DNA of 64,000 nucleotides from Anthopleura xanthogrammica (lineage: Eukaryota > Cnidaria > Anthozoa > Actiniaria > Actiniidae), in assembly GCA_964019055.1 (NCBI GenBank), contig OZ025210.1:9828992-9892991 (forward strand), written 5' to 3'. Positions 1-13,500 of the stretch are shown piece after piece; positions within the stretch are counted from its first letter, which is position 1; each line of letters begins with the position of its first letter. Below the pieces are notes generated by a model. The model ran no database searches. It was given only the letters and a program-made list of their open reading frames with translations, and had not been told where the DNA came from. Position numbers and translations under genes: made by a program.

Positions 1-976
1 AGGCAAAGGTCAACGTTTGTCATGTACCCTCCCCCACATAGTTAATGATTTGTCACCAACCGTTGAATCCGTGGCGAGGCTGATCCGTCCGCCGATGAAG
101 TTGTCAAAGTAAAGCGTATATATTTGCGAATTTCGACGGGAAGAAGTGAAGCGATATGGCCATTTTCGGATTGGATGTGTTGGATATTTATTGGGCAAAG
201 GGTAGCCAGTGAAAAATTTGCTGTGGAACAGATTTCTGGCGATTTACGGCCTGTTGAAGCAAAGCACCCGAGTACGAGGATTCCTACCTTGACTTCGTCT
301 TTAGAGAGGAGATAAAATTTCCTAAAATCGCCTTAAAACGCAACCAAACCGTCAGGAAACCACAAAACATGCAATAAAACATTGATATACCGGTAAAGAA
401 ACAATAAAATATGAAATATATTCTATTTTAAAGAAATTTTTTGATCTGCCATACATTCTCTCTATATATATTCAGAACCATAGCTTGGGCTACCTGTGGT
501 ATACAGTGCTAAAAGCTTTTTTTCAGAAGAGGTTGATATTAATGGCACAGAGGTGGGTGTTTTTGTTGATGAATGCACTGTTGTATATGACTTAGTAGAG
601 AATATGGATGGGTGGGGATCACTGTCCCAATATTTGAAATTACAACAACAAATACTGTAACATTGTTTAGCCCCCCCCCCCCCCCCCCCCTCATATATTA
701 TACAGTATTATATGTTGATATGAATGTAAACTGTTTTTTTCAGGTCACCTTGTCTAAGATCTTCATGCGGTACAAACAGGACTTTGGGTCCACTGATACT
801 GATGTTTTGAGGTGTTTATAATCATTTGTATAGACTTGTAAGTTACACCACAAATTCAACAAATCTCTAATAAGAGTATGAATACCAGGGTGGTGAGATA
901 CTTATGGCATAGATAATAAGACTTTTTTGTGAGTATTCATATGTGACGGTGAACTAATTATTGAGGAATAATAAGA

Positions 977-1432
977 TTATAGAATGATTATGATGATAGT
1001 GATGTAGTGATTGATGTAAATGATGATGAAAATGATGTTGATGATGATGATGGTGATGATGATGATGATGGTGATGATATGGTGATGAAGATGATGATGA
1101 AGATGATATAAATGATGAAGATGATGGTGATGGCCGTGATGGTAATAATAATGAAAATGATTATGGTGATGGTCGTGATGGTAGTAATGATGGTGATGGT
1201 GATGATGATGGTGATGATGATGACGATGACGGTGGTGATGGTAATAATAATGATGATGGTGATGATGATGATGGTGAAAGTGCTGATGATGATGGTGATG
1301 ACGATGGTTATAATGATGATGATGATCAATGATGATGATGATCAAGAATAATAATAATATTAATAATAATAATAATAATAATGGTGATGATGATAATAAT
1401 AATAATAATAATATTAATAATAGACAATTGGT
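977..1432. repeat. GAT/AAT trinucleotide microsatellite (copy 1)
   Basis: About 450 bp of imperfect (GAT)n and (GGTGAT)n passing into (AAT)n. Translated frames give only poly-His/Ile/Met, so they are not genes. It repeats in copy 2 (6238-6680) and copy 3 (11463-11905) with small length changes in the AAT part. Confidence 0.95.
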
Positions 1433-2377
1433 GATAAAATGATTTCTTTTTACCTAAACACATTCTTACAAAAGAAATGACAATTTGAGAAAAAAATAAC
1501 TAACTCTTATTGTCCTAATCCTATATTTTTTCCACTTTCGCATATGGATATCTCAGTACCTACCACTACACAAGGAATCAGAAATGAAAGAAGTATTAAA
1601 AGCGAATGGAAAATGACGAAAAGATGGTCATCAAAGCTAAAGAATATAACTGGAATCTAAATAAGCTGTAAAATACAGACCCGTTACTATGACCTCGGAA
1701 GGGGGGCGGGGGTTGTTTTTTTGCCAATCTCAGTTATTGCATTTTTATGCATCCAACTTTACTCACAGAAAGGGGGGGGGGGGTGGGGATTCGTTCGAAC
1801 CGTACAACCACCCCTAGCGACGGGCCTGAAATACAAGAATTATATACTTATTCAACATCATAAGAAAAAAAATCAAATTGTACAATAACCATTTCTATAC
1901 AAAATGATTGAATTAAAACTTTTCTAGAAATATATTTTGCTGTCAGATCTATTGAACTCTGATGCTGATTGTTTGGCGCAATCAGAATTGAATATGAAGA
2001 TGCAAAATAATAATAAATTCTAACAAGCAACAATTCTAATTCTAATGCAGTGAATGCCTGTTCCCTATTGTAATGCAGACTGGCTACATAGTTATGTACA
2101 CAGTTTTGTAATAGTTTTTACTCTCGGCTGCGTAGAAATATTTGGCTTTCATCATCAGCCCAACAGTACTCTTAGGATAAGTACTTGGAGTAATACACAC
2201 TTGGAAGCCTTTTTTCAGGGAGTCGACTTTTCAGAAGATTTCGATTGATGATGTGGTTATTTTCAATGAATCTTCTTCTAGATATACTTCCCTCGTCATG
2301 GATATAGTGCTACTGATGCCTCTATACTAATTGGTCTACTTCCCTTCTGACTTGCTGAGCTTACACCCATTTTTATT

Positions 2378-5254
2378 CTAAGTATTCAATGTTGTGATGG
2401 TGACGTCATCACCAATAAGAAAGAAGGCAGCCCAGTACCTTGGTTCCTTGTAGCTCTCTGTTTCTCGCATTTCTTTCATTGCTTGCTGTAGGCTCTTACT
2501 GGCACTCTCTCCTTTCTTTAGATGCGAATAAAATTTCAGCATGAATACTTTAGTTGCGTCGTCAGCAATGGCCCACAATGACGCTACAACAGCACGGGCT
2601 CCTGCAGCAAGAAATGCTCGAGTCATTCCTACCACTCCCTCTGCCTTGATCTCACCACGACCACTATGGCAGCAGCTCAACACAACCAGTTGAGCTCGGA
2701 GACCACTTTCTTGTGCTTCCTGCATTGTCAAGACGTAGTCCTCTTCATCTGGAATCGTTGCTGACGACGTAGATGGAGCCAGAAGAATCTGTCCATTTTC
2801 ACTTCCATGTGCAGCAAAGTGGATAACGGACACACCAACCCGTAGCTTTTGGAGGATTGCTACTTTGGTGGCTTGTCTTCCTATCAATGGATCCACTTCA
2901 AGGAGTTTGGCAATCTCTTTAGCTTCATGTTCGGCACCAGGTAAATTACTAACGGTTTTTTCTTTGCCTTCAAACTTGACTTTTCCAATTTCAGGATTTC
3001 CAACGATCAGCGCTCCTGACTAATAATAATAATAACTTAATCAACATCATCCTCATCATCATCGTTTTCATCAGTCTATACAAAGCGTCACCATTATCCT
3101 CATCATAACACATGCTCACACTTACACAATATACAAGAGAAAAATCCAAAGACGTAAGTTCGAGTCCTGCCTAGAGCATTGGATATTATTTCTCTTGTAT
3201 CTTTGTTTCACTCACACACCACCTAGCCCATTTTTGTAGATTATTTCAATTCTAGATCTGCTCTGCATCCCAATTCACGGTGTTCAGCTTCCCCTTAGAG
3301 ATAAATATTGTCCTAGGATACCCAAAGATACAAGAGAAAAATATCACTGAAATGCCCTTGGCAGGAATCGAACTGACCCACATCTTCGGTTATCTAGTCC
3401 GATGTGTTACAGCCGTTCTCAGTCACACGTTCGAGGCAAAATATCTTGCTCCAGACGCGAACTTGGTGGGCGTCATCTTGACCATTGTTAAATATTCGAA
3501 CATTATACAACGAAAGTCGCTGTCTGTTAGCAGCTAGGTGCTGGTAAACGGTTGGTTACCTTTGAGAAATACATTTGATTGACCGCGTCCACCAAGTTCA
3601 CGTCTGGAGTGAAACTGAATGCTTTGTCTTGAAAGGTCACTTGTGACTCTGAGAACGGCTGTAACCACTACATTAAGGACCAACCACGCTTGATACGCAG
3701 CCAGTCATCATTGGTAACGTAGAAAGTGCTAACCTTATAATGGTGATCATTTGAGGACTCTTGCAGAAGTTTCAAAGTCGTCAAAGAAGGAGACAGACGA
3801 ATGCGTTTCATTTCTGATAGAAATTTGCCTGTCTTTGGATCTTGAAGAGCAGCGAATGGCACCATGAACAAAGGCCCATCAGGGATTATAACGACTTCCT
3901 TCTGCATGAGCTTGTCTTGTACTGGAGCAACTAATGTTTCAAATAATAACTCCAATGGCTTTTCATCGTAGACGTCTTCTTCGTATATACATCTAGCTTG
4001 GGCGGAAACCTTTTTGTCAATTTCATTTCCTTCTGTGTTTTCTCGTTGGGCAACTTGAGATGACTCCGGCACTGCAGGTTCTTGGACAAAATTTTCTTCT
4101 TCACACTCTAGTATTCCCAGTGATCTGTCCTCACAGTCCACTCCTTCCCTAACTTGCATGTTGTCGTAGCTTTTCTTCACAAAATTGGTGATAAATTCAT
4201 TATCATTTTCATTTTTGTCTTCAGCCGACGTTGGGATCTCACTGCGCACACAAAATGATGGATTTCGATGAGCTAGAACCCAAATCTGAACAGCTGGTGG
4301 GGCTGACTTCTCAATACGGGGCGCATCGTAAAACAGAATGCATGGAGTCAGCACCATCATGTCATTAACATCGGTAATCTTTAGTGAACCACTTTTTGAT
4401 GCAGTTTCTTCATGCATGTTGTGTTTCAAGCTCAAAAGATCCCCCAAAGCACGGGCTCGTCCACGCTCAGATACTAGAAGAGCTTCTTCCATCTCTTCAG
4501 TCTTAATGCAGACTTTGCTTAGGAGCTTGTAGGATTTGATAAATGTATCGAAAATAGAAATCTTGAATTGGTCTTTCTCCTTTAAGTCATCAAACAACAA
4601 CTCAAAGCACTGAATACTCTTATATAAGTGTTCTTTTGATTTCCTAATGTGATCAGCGTTGTCATCATATTCATAGTAGCATACACCTAGAAGTATAAGT
4701 TGTTAAATTGATTTGAGTCAAAATAACTGAAAACAGAAGGTGAAGCTAGGTTACCACGTGACCCAAATTTATGTCTACGCATGCTCTGTTTTGTTCACTG
4801 CTGCAGTTTAATCTTAGAATAAGAAATGTATGATATCAATGACCTTGTAATACTTACCAATATTATGATGTGCCACTCCTTCTCTCTGTCTGTCACCTAT
4901 CTCCGTAGCGATGCTAAGATGCTTTTCGTGATATTTAATTGCCTCGTGGTATTTACCTAATGACATATAGGCATTTCCTAAGTTTCCGTAACCACTTCCT
5001 TCTCCTTGTCTGTCACCTATCTCTGTAGCGATCCTAAGCCGCTTTTCGTGATATTTAACTGCCTCGTGGTATTTACCTAATGACACATAGATATTTCCTA
5101 AGTTTCCGTAAGCACTTCCTTCTCCCTGTCTGTCTCCTATCTCCGTGGCGACGCTAAGACATCTTTCATGATATTTAATCGCCTCGTAGTATTTACCTAA
5201 TGACTCGTAGGCACATCCTAAGTTTCCGTAAGCACTTCCTTCTACGTTTGTCAT
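2378..5254 (-). CDS. Short TPR-CHAT protein, duplicated copy 1 (chimeric start)
   Basis: 5'-truncated duplicate of the full gene at 12864-17444. Exons read 5254-4858, 4686-3734 and 3019-2378, with the same GT-AG sites and phases as the parent, giving 663 aa. It holds about 3 TPRs of 40 residues, a linker, and the whole CHAT domain with the HFAAHG histidine and LSCCHSG cysteine intact. The ATG at 5254 comes from the flank joined at the duplication breakpoint (MTNV), not from the parental exon; a stop lies 8 codons upstream in frame. No frameshift or stop was seen. One distinctive difference from the other copies is Lys for Glu in the MQxE motif. Expression is uncertain: the parental promoter is absent. 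It could be a young chimeric gene or a silent remnant. Confidence 0.6.
3127..3440 (-). repeat. tRNA-derived SINE-like relic in CHAT intron 2
   Basis: On the minus strand, about 3440-3350, an anticodon-arm-like hairpin (tcgg...ccga) is followed by gttcgattcctgcc, a good RNA polymerase III B-box, and then a tail ending tctcttgtatctttgg. A second tail-and-B-box copy lies in opposite orientation at 3127-3205 (aagttcgagtcctgcc). No intact tRNA cloverleaf or A-box is seen, so this is a pair of inverted SINE relics rather than a tRNA gene. The same relics recur near 8387-8700 and 13613-13926. Confidence 0.4.
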
Positions 5255-5726
5255 GTACCCTCCCCCACATAGTTAATGATTTGTCACCAACCGTTGAATC
5301 CGTGGCGAGGCTGATCCGTCCGCCGATGAAGTTGTCAAAGTAAAGCGTATATATTTGCGAATTTCGACGGGAAGAAGTGAAGCGATATGGCCATTTTCGG
5401 ATTGGATGTGTTGGATATTTATTGGGCAAAGGGTAGCCAGTGAAAAATTTGCTGTGGAACAGATTTCTGGCGATTTACGGCCTGTTGAAGCAAAGCACCC
5501 GAGTACGAGGATTCCTACCTTGACTTCGTCTTTAGAGAGGAGATAAAATTTCCTAAAATCGCCTTAAAACGCAACCAAACCGTCAGGAAACCACAAAACA
5601 TGCAATAAAACATTGATATACCGGTAAAGAAACAATAAAATATGAAATATATTCTATTTTAAAGAAATTTTTTGATCTGCCATACATTCTCTCTATATAT
5701 ATTCAGAACCATAGCTTGGGCTACCT

Positions 5727-6081
5727 GTGGTATACAGTGAGGATAATCTACAACAGGGGCTTGCTTCTGCTGCTAAAAGCTTTTTTTCAGAAGAGGTTGA
5801 TATTAATGGCACAGAGGTGGGTGTTTTTGTTGATGAATGCACTGTTGTATATGACTTAGTAGAGAATATGGATGGGTGGGGATCACTGTCCCAATATTTG
5901 AAATTACAACAACAAATACTGTAACATTGTTTAGCCCCCCCCCCCCCCCCCTCATATATTATACAGTATTATATGTTGATATGAATGTAAACTGTTTTTT
6001 TCAGGTCACCTTGTCTAAGATCTTCATGCGGTACAAACAGGACTTTGGGTCCACTGATACTGATGTTTTGAGGTGTTTATA
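5727..6081 (+). other. Possible plus-strand coding remnant inside the duplicated unit
   Basis: In copy 2 an open frame from 5727 to 5924 encodes an acidic segment (EEVDINGTEVGVFVDE), followed across a poly-C tract by a pyrimidine-rich tttttttcag acceptor-like site and a second short frame ending in DVLRCL at about 6081. Counterparts lie at ~508-820 and ~10988-11300. Copies 1 and 3 lack 33 bp (11 codons) that keep the frame, which is mildly in favour of coding. I recognise no family, and no promoter or complete gene is visible, so this may be an old gene fragment. Confidence 0.25.
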
Positions 6082-6237
6082 ATCATTTGTATAGACTTGT
6101 AAGTTACACCACAAATTCAACAAATCTCTAATAAGAGTATGAATACCAGGGTGGTGAGATACTTATGGCATAGATAATAAGACTTTTTTGTGAGTATTCA
6201 TATGTGACGGTGAACTAATTATTGAGGAATAATAAGA

Positions 6238-6680
6238 TTATAGAATGATTATGATGATAGTGATGTAGTGATTGATGTAAATGATGATGAAAATGATGTT
6301 GATGATGATGATGGTGATGATGATGATGATGGTGATGATATGGTGATGAAGATGATGATGAAGATGATATAAATGATGAAGATGATGGTGATGGCCGTGA
6401 TGGTAATAATAATGAAAATGATTATGGTGATGGTCGTGATGGTAGTAATGATGGTGATGGTGATGATGATGGTGATGATGATGACGATGACGGTGGTGAT
6501 GGTAATAATAATGATGATGGTGATGATGATGATGGTGAAAGTGCTGATGATGATGGTGATGACGATGGTTATAATGATGATGATGATCAATGATGATGAT
6601 GATCAAGAATAATAATAATATTAATAATAATAATAATAATAATGGTGATGATGATAATAATAATAATAATATTAATAATA
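6238..6680. repeat. GAT/AAT trinucleotide microsatellite (copy 2)
   Basis: Same array as at 977-1432, with the AAT run shortened by one triplet. Confidence 0.95.
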
Positions 6681-7637
6681 GACAATTGGTGATAAAATGA
6701 TTTCTTTTTACCTAAACACATTCTTACAAAAGAAATGACAATTTGAGAAAAAAATAACTAACTCTTATTGTCCTAATCCTATATTTTTTCCACTTTCGCA
6801 TATGGATATCTCAGTACCTACCACTACACAAGGAATCAGAAATGAAAGAAGTATTAAAAGCGAATGGAAAATGACGAAAAGATGGTCATCAAAGCTAAAG
6901 AATATAACTGGAATCTAAATAAGCTGTAAAATACAGACCCGTTACTATGACCTCGGAAGGGGGGCGGGGGTTGTTTTTTTGCCAATCTCAGTTATTGCAT
7001 TTTTATGCATCCAACTTTACTCACAGAAAGGGGGGGGGGGGGGTGGGGATTCGTTCGAACCGTACAACCACCCCTAGCGACGGGCCTGAAATACAAGAAT
7101 TATATACTTATTCAACATCATAAGAAAAAAAATCAAATTGTACAATAACCATTTCTATACAAAATGATTGAATTAAAACTTTTCTAGAAATATATTTTGC
7201 TGTCAGATCTATTGAACTCTGATGCTGATTGTTTGGCGCAATCAGAATTGAATATGAAGATGCAAAATAATAATAAATTCTAACAAGCAACAATTCTAAT
7301 TCTAATGCAGTGAATGCCTGTTCCCTATTGTAATGCAGACTGGCTACATAGTTATGTACACAGTTTTGTAATAGTTTTTACTCTCGGCTGCGTAGAAATA
7401 TTTGGCTTTCATCATCAGCCCAACAGTACTCTTAGGATAAGTACTTGGAGTAATACACACTTGGAAGCCTTTTGTCAGGGAGTCGACTTTTCAGAAGATT
7501 TCGATTGATGATGTGGTTATTTTCAATGAATCTTCTTCTAGATATACTTCCCTCGTCATGGATATAGTGCTACTGATGCCTCTATACTAATTGGTCTACT
7601 TCCCTTCTGACTTGCTGAGCTTACACCCATTTTTATT

Positions 7638-10514
7638 CTAAGTATTCAATGTTGTGATGGTGACGTCATCACCAATAAGAAAGAAGGCAGCCCAGTACCT
7701 TGGTTCCTTGTAGCTCTCTGTTTCTCGCATTTCTTTCATTGCTTGCTGTAGGCTCTTACTGGCACTCTCTCCTTTCTTTAGATGCGAATAAAATTTCAGC
7801 ATGAATACTTTAGTTGCGTCGTCAGCAATGGCCCACAATGACGCTACAACAGCACGGGCTCCTGCAGCAAGAAATGCTCGAGTCATTCCTACCACTCCCT
7901 CTGCCTTGATCTCACCACGACCACTATGGCAGCAGCTCAACACAACCAGTTGAGCTCGGAGACCACTTTCTTGTGCTTCCTGCATTGTCAAGACGTAGTC
8001 CTCTTCATCTGGAATCGTTGCTGACGACATAGATGGAGCCAGAAGAATCTGTCCATTTTCACTTCCATGTGCAGCAAAGTGGATAACGGACACACCAACC
8101 CGTAGCTTTTGGAGGATTGCTACTTTGGTGGCTTGTCTTCCTATCAATGGATCCACTTCAAGGAGTTTGGCAATCTCTTTAGCTTCATGTTCGGCACCAG
8201 GTAAATTACTAACGGTTTTTTCTTTGCCTTCAAACTTGACTTTTCCAATTTCAGGATTTCCAACGATCAGCGCTCCTGACTTATAATAATAATAACTTAA
8301 TCAACATCATCCTCATCATCATCGTTTTCATCAGTCTATACAAAGCGTCACCATTATCCTCATCATAACACATGCTCACACTTACACAATATACAAGAGA
8401 AAAATCCAAAGACGTAAGTTCGAGTCCTGCCTAGAGCATTGGATATTATTTCTCTTGTATCTTTGTTTCACTCACACACCACCTAGCCCATTTTTGTAGA
8501 TTATTTCAATTCTAGATCTGCTCTGCATCCCAATTCACGGTGTTCAGCTTCCCCTTAGAGATAAATATTGTCCTAGGATACCCAAAGATACAAGAGAAAA
8601 ATATCACTGAAATGCCCTTGGCAGGAATCGAACTGACCCACATCTTCGGTTATCTAGTCCGATGTGTTACAGCCGTTCTCAGTCACACGTTCGAGGCAAA
8701 ATATCTTGCTCCAGACGCGAACTTGGTGGGCGTCATCTTGACCATTGTTAAATATTCGAACATTATACAACGAAAGTCGCTGTCTGTTAGCAGCTAGGTG
8801 CTGGTAAACGGTTGGTTACCTTTGAGAAATACATTTGATTGACCGCGTCCACCAAGTTCACGTCTGGAGTGAAACTGAATGCTTTGTCTTGAAAGGTCAC
8901 TTGTGACTCTGAGAACGGCTGTAACCACTACATTAAGGACCAACCACGCTTGATACGCAGCCAGTCATCATTGGTAACGTAGAAAGTGCTAACCTTATAA
9001 TGGTGATCATTTGAGGACTCTTGCAGAAGTTTCAAAGTCGTCAAAGAAGGAGACAGACGAATGCGTTTCATTTCTGATAGAAATTTGCCTGTCTTTGGAT
9101 CTTGAAGAGCAGCGAATGGCACCATGAACAAAGGCCCATCAGGGATTATAACGACTTCCTCCTGCATGAGCTTGTCTTGTACTGGAGCAACTAATGTTTC
9201 AAATAATAACTCCAATGGCTTTTCATCGTAGACGTCTTCTTCGTATATACATCTAGCTTGGGCGGAAACCTTTTTGTCAATTTCATTTCCTTCTGTGTTT
9301 TCTCGTTGGGCAACTTGAGATGACTCCGGCACTGCAGGTTCTTGGACAAAATTTTCTTCTTCACACTCTAGTATTCCCAGTGATCTGTCCTCACAGTCCA
9401 CTCCTTCCCTAACTTGCATGTTGTCGTAGCTTTTCTTCACAAAATTGGTGATAAATTCATTATCATTTTCATTTTTGTCTTCAGCCGACGTTGGGATCTC
9501 ACTGCGCACACAAAATGATGGATTTCGATGAGCTAGAACCCAAATCTGAACAGCTGGTGGGGCTGACTTCTCAATACGGGGCGCATCGTAAAACAGAATG
9601 CATGGAGTCAGCACCATCATGTCATTAACATCGGTAATCTTTAGTGAACCACTTTTTGATGCAGTTTCTTCATGCATGTTGTGTTTCAAGCTCAAAAGAT
9701 CCCCCAAAGCACGGGCTCGTCCACGCTCAGATACTAGAAGAGCTTCTTCCATCTCTTCAGTCTTAATGCAGACTTTGCTTAGGAGCTTGTAGGATTTGAT
9801 AAATGTATCGAAAATAGAAATCTTGAATTGGTCTTTCTCCTTTAAGTCATCAAACAACAACTCAAAGCACTGAATACTCTTATATAAGTGTTCTTTTGAT
9901 TTCCTAATGTGATCAGCGTTGTCATCATATTCATAGTAGCATACACCTAGAAGTATAAGTTGTTAAATTGATTTGAGTCAAAATAACTGAAAACAGAAGG
10001 TGAAGCTAGGTTACCACGTGACCCAAATTTATGTCTACGCATGCTCTGTTTTGTTCACTGCTGCAGTTTAATCTTAGAATAAGAAATGTATGATATCAAT
10101 GACCTTGTAATACTTACCAATATTATGATGTGCCACTCCTTCTCTCTGTCTGTCACCTATCTCCGTAGCGATGCTAAGATGCTTTTCGTGATATTTAATT
10201 GCCTCGTGGTATTTACCTAATGACATATAGGCATTTCCTAAGTTTCCGTAACCACTTCCTTCTCCTTGTCTGTCACCTATCTCTGTAGCGATCCTAAGCC
10301 GCTTTTCGTGATATTTAACTGCCTCGTGGTATTTACCTAATGACACATAGATATTTCCTAAGTTTCCGTAAGCACTTCCTTCTCCCTGTCTGTCTCCTAT
10401 CTCCGTGGCGACGCTAAGACATCTTTCATGATATTTAATCGCCTCGTAGTATTTACCTAATGACTCGTAGGCACATCCTAAGTTTCCGTAAGCACTTCCT
10501 TCTACGTTTGTCAT
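7638..10514 (-). CDS. Short TPR-CHAT protein, duplicated copy 2 (chimeric start)
   Basis: Exons 10514-10118, 9946-8994 and 8279-7638 keep open frames and the parental splice sites, predicting a 663-aa protein with three TPRs followed by CHAT. As in copy 1, the start codon at 10514 is supplied by the junction sequence. Compared with its sisters it carries Met in place of Thr in the segment between the catalytic His and Cys motifs (SMSS against STSS). The sequence upstream of the start is the region that lies downstream of the ancestral gene, so any promoter would be newly recruited. Alternatively the exons could serve as extra terminal exons for transcripts reading through from the full gene. 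Confidence 0.6.
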
Positions 10515-13500
10515 GTACCCTCCCCCACATAGTTAATGATTTGTCACCAACCGTTGAATCCGTGGCGAGGCTGATCCGTCCGCCGATGAAGTTGTCAAAG
10601 TAAAGCGTATATATTTGCGAATTTCGACGGGAAGAAGTGAAGCGATATGGCCATTTTCGGATTGGATGTGTTGGATATTTATTGGGCAAAGGGTAGCCAG
10701 TGAAAAATTTGCTGTGGAACAGATTTCTGGCGATTTACGGCCTGTTGAAGCAAAGCACCCGAGTACGAGGATTCCTACCTTGACTTCGTCTTTAGAGAGG
10801 AGATAAAATTTCCTAAAATCGCCTTAAAACGCAACCAAACCGTCAGGAAACCACAAAACATGCAATAAAACATTGATATACCGGTAAAGAAACAATAAAA
10901 TATGAAATATATTCTATTTTAAAGAAATTTTTTGATCTGCCATACATTCTCTCTATATATATTCAGAACCATAGCTTGGGCTACCTGTGGTATACAGTGC
11001 TAAAAGCTTTTTTTCAGAAGAGGTTGATATTAATGGCACAGAGGTGGGTGTTTTTGTTGATGAATGCACTGTTGTATATGACTTAGTAGAGAATATGGAT
11101 GGGTGGGGATCACTGTCCCAATATTTGAAATTACAACAACAAATACTGTAACATTGTTTAGCCCCCCCCCCCCCCCTCATATATTATACAGTATTATATG
11201 TTGATATGAATGTAAACTGTTTTTTTCAGGTCACCTTGTCTAAGATCTTCATGCGGTACAAACAGGACTTTGGGTCCACTGATACTGATGTTTTGAGGTG
11301 TTTATAATCATTTGTATAGACTTGTAAGTTACACCACAAATTCAACAAATCTCTAATAAGAGTATGAATACCAGGGTGGTGAGATACTTATGGCATAGAT
11401 AATAAGACTTTTTTGTGAGTATTCATATGTGACGGTGAACTAATTATTGAGGAATAATAAGATTATAGAATGATTATGATGATAGTGATGTAGTGATTGA
11501 TGTAAATGATGATGAAAATGATGTTGATGATGATGATGGTGATGATGATGATGATGGTGATGATATGGTGATGAAGATGATGATGAAGATGATATAAATG
11601 ATGAAGATGATGGTGATGGCCGTGATGGTAATAATAATGAAAATGATTATGGTGATGGTCGTGATGGTAGTAATGATGGTGATGGTGATGATGATGGTGA
11701 TGATGATGACGATGACGGTGGTGATGGTAATAATAATGATGATGGTGATGATGATGATGGTGAAAGTGCTGATGATGATGGTGATGACGATGGTTATAAT
11801 GATGATGATGATCAATGATGATGATGATCAAGAATAATAATAATATTAATAATAATAATAATAATAATGGTGATGATGATAATAATAATAATAATATTAA
11901 TAATAGACAATTGGTGATAAAATGATTTCTTTTTACCTAAACACATTCTTACAAAAGAAATGACAATTTGAGAAAAAAATAACTAACTCTTATTGTCCTA
12001 ATCCTATATTTTTTCCACTTTCGCATATGGATATCTCAGTACCTACCACTACACAAGGAATCAGAAATGAAAGAAGTATTAAAAGCGAATGGAAAATGAC
12101 GAAAAGATGGTCATCAAAGCTAAAGAATATAACTGGAATCTAAATAAGCTGTAAAATACAGACCCGTTACTATGACCTCGGAAGGGGGGCGGGGGTTGTT
12201 TTTTTGCCAATCTCAGTTATTGCATTTTTATGCATCCAACTTTACTCACAGAAAGGGGGGGGGGGGGGGTGGGGATTCGTTCGAACCGTACAACCACCCC
12301 TAGCGACGGGCCTGAAATACAAGAATTATATACTTATTCAACATCATAAGAAAAAAAATCAAATTGTACAATAACCATTTCTATACAAAATGATTGAATT
12401 AAAACTTTTCTAGAAATATATTTTGCTGTCAGATCTATTGAACTCTGATGCTGATTGTTTGGCGCAATCAGAATTGAATATGAAGATGCAAAATAATAAT
12501 AAATTCTAACAAGCAACAATTCTAATTCTAATGCAGTGAATGCCTGTTCCCTATTGTAATGCAGACTGGCTACATAGTTATGTACACAGTTTTGTAATAG
12601 TTTTTACTCTCGGCTGCGTAGAAATATTTGGCTTTCATCATCAGCCCAACAGTACTCTTAGGATAAGTACTTGGAGTAATACACACTTGGAAGCCTTTTG
12701 TCAGGGAGTCGACTTTTCAGAAGATTTCGATTGATGATGTGGTTATTTTCAATGAATCTTCTTCTAGATATACTTCCCTCGTCATGGATATAGTGCTACT
12801 GATGCCTCTATACTAATTGGTCTACTTCCCTTCTGACTTGCTGAGCTTACACCCATTTTTATTCTAAGTATTCAATGTTGTGATGGTGACGTCATCACCA
12901 ATAAGAAAGAAGGCAGCCCAGTACCTTGGTTCCTTGTAGCTCTCTGTTTCTCGCATTTCTTTCATTGCTTGCTGTAGGCTCTTACTGGCACTCTCTCCTT
13001 TCTTTAGATGCGAATAAAATTTCAGCATGAATACTTTAGTTGCGTCGTCAGCAATGGCCCACAATGACGCTACAACAGCACGGGCTCCTGCAGCAAGAAA
13101 TGCTCGAGTCATTCCTACCACTCCCTCTGCCTTGATCTCACCACGACCACTATGGCAGCAGCTCAACACAACCAGTTGAGCTCGGAGACCACTTTCTTGT
13201 GCTTCCTGCATTGTCAAGACGTAGTCCTCTTCATCTGGAATCGTTGCTGACGACGTAGATGGAGCCAGAAGAATCTGTCCATTTTCACTTCCATGTGCAG
13301 CAAAGTGGATAACGGACACACCAACCCGTAGCTTTTGGAGGATTGCTACTTTGGTGGCTTGTCTTCCTATCAATGGATCCACTTCAAGGAGTTTGGCAAT
13401 CTCTTTAGCTTCATGTTCGGCACCAGGTAAATTACTAACGGTTTTTTCTTTGCCTTCAAACTTGACTTTTCCAATTTCAGGATTTCCAACGATCAGCGCT

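Larger units (their letters stand above)
13..5243. repeat. Tandem duplication unit, copy 1 (5231 bp)
   Basis: First of three head-to-tail copies of a ~5.2 kb unit. Each begins with acgtttgtcatgtaccc (positions 13, 5244 and 10504). The 12 bases before position 13 differ from the bases before the other two starts, so position 13 is probably the original left breakpoint. The unit carries, on the minus strand, the last TPR exon piece and two CHAT exons, plus a GAT microsatellite, a poly-C tract (20 C here) and a poly-G tract (12 G here). Copies differ by a handful of substitutions and by tract lengths, which indicates a recent event. Confidence 0.95.
5244..10503. repeat. Tandem duplication unit, copy 2 (5260 bp)
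   Basis: Middle copy. It is longer mainly because it keeps a 33-bp segment at 5739-5771 that copies 1 and 3 both lack. The poly-C tract is 17 and the poly-G tract 14. Its right end joins the next copy inside a TPR codon series. Confidence 0.95.

Noticed and set aside
10..315. Minus-strand frame with a KVGILVLGCF stretch resembling the start of a ligand-binding receptor fold (also at 5193-5546 and 10453-10806)
   Set aside because: Only ~65 residues, no partner exons, and the resemblance is to a very common hydrophobic strand pattern.
977..1351. Histidine/isoleucine/methionine-rich open frames (and copies at 6238-6612 and 11463-11837)
   Set aside because: They are translations of a GAT/AAT microsatellite in several frames.
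3350..3430. tRNA gene on the minus strand
   Set aside because: T-arm and anticodon-arm-like pieces exist but no acceptor stem or A-box; better explained as a SINE relic.
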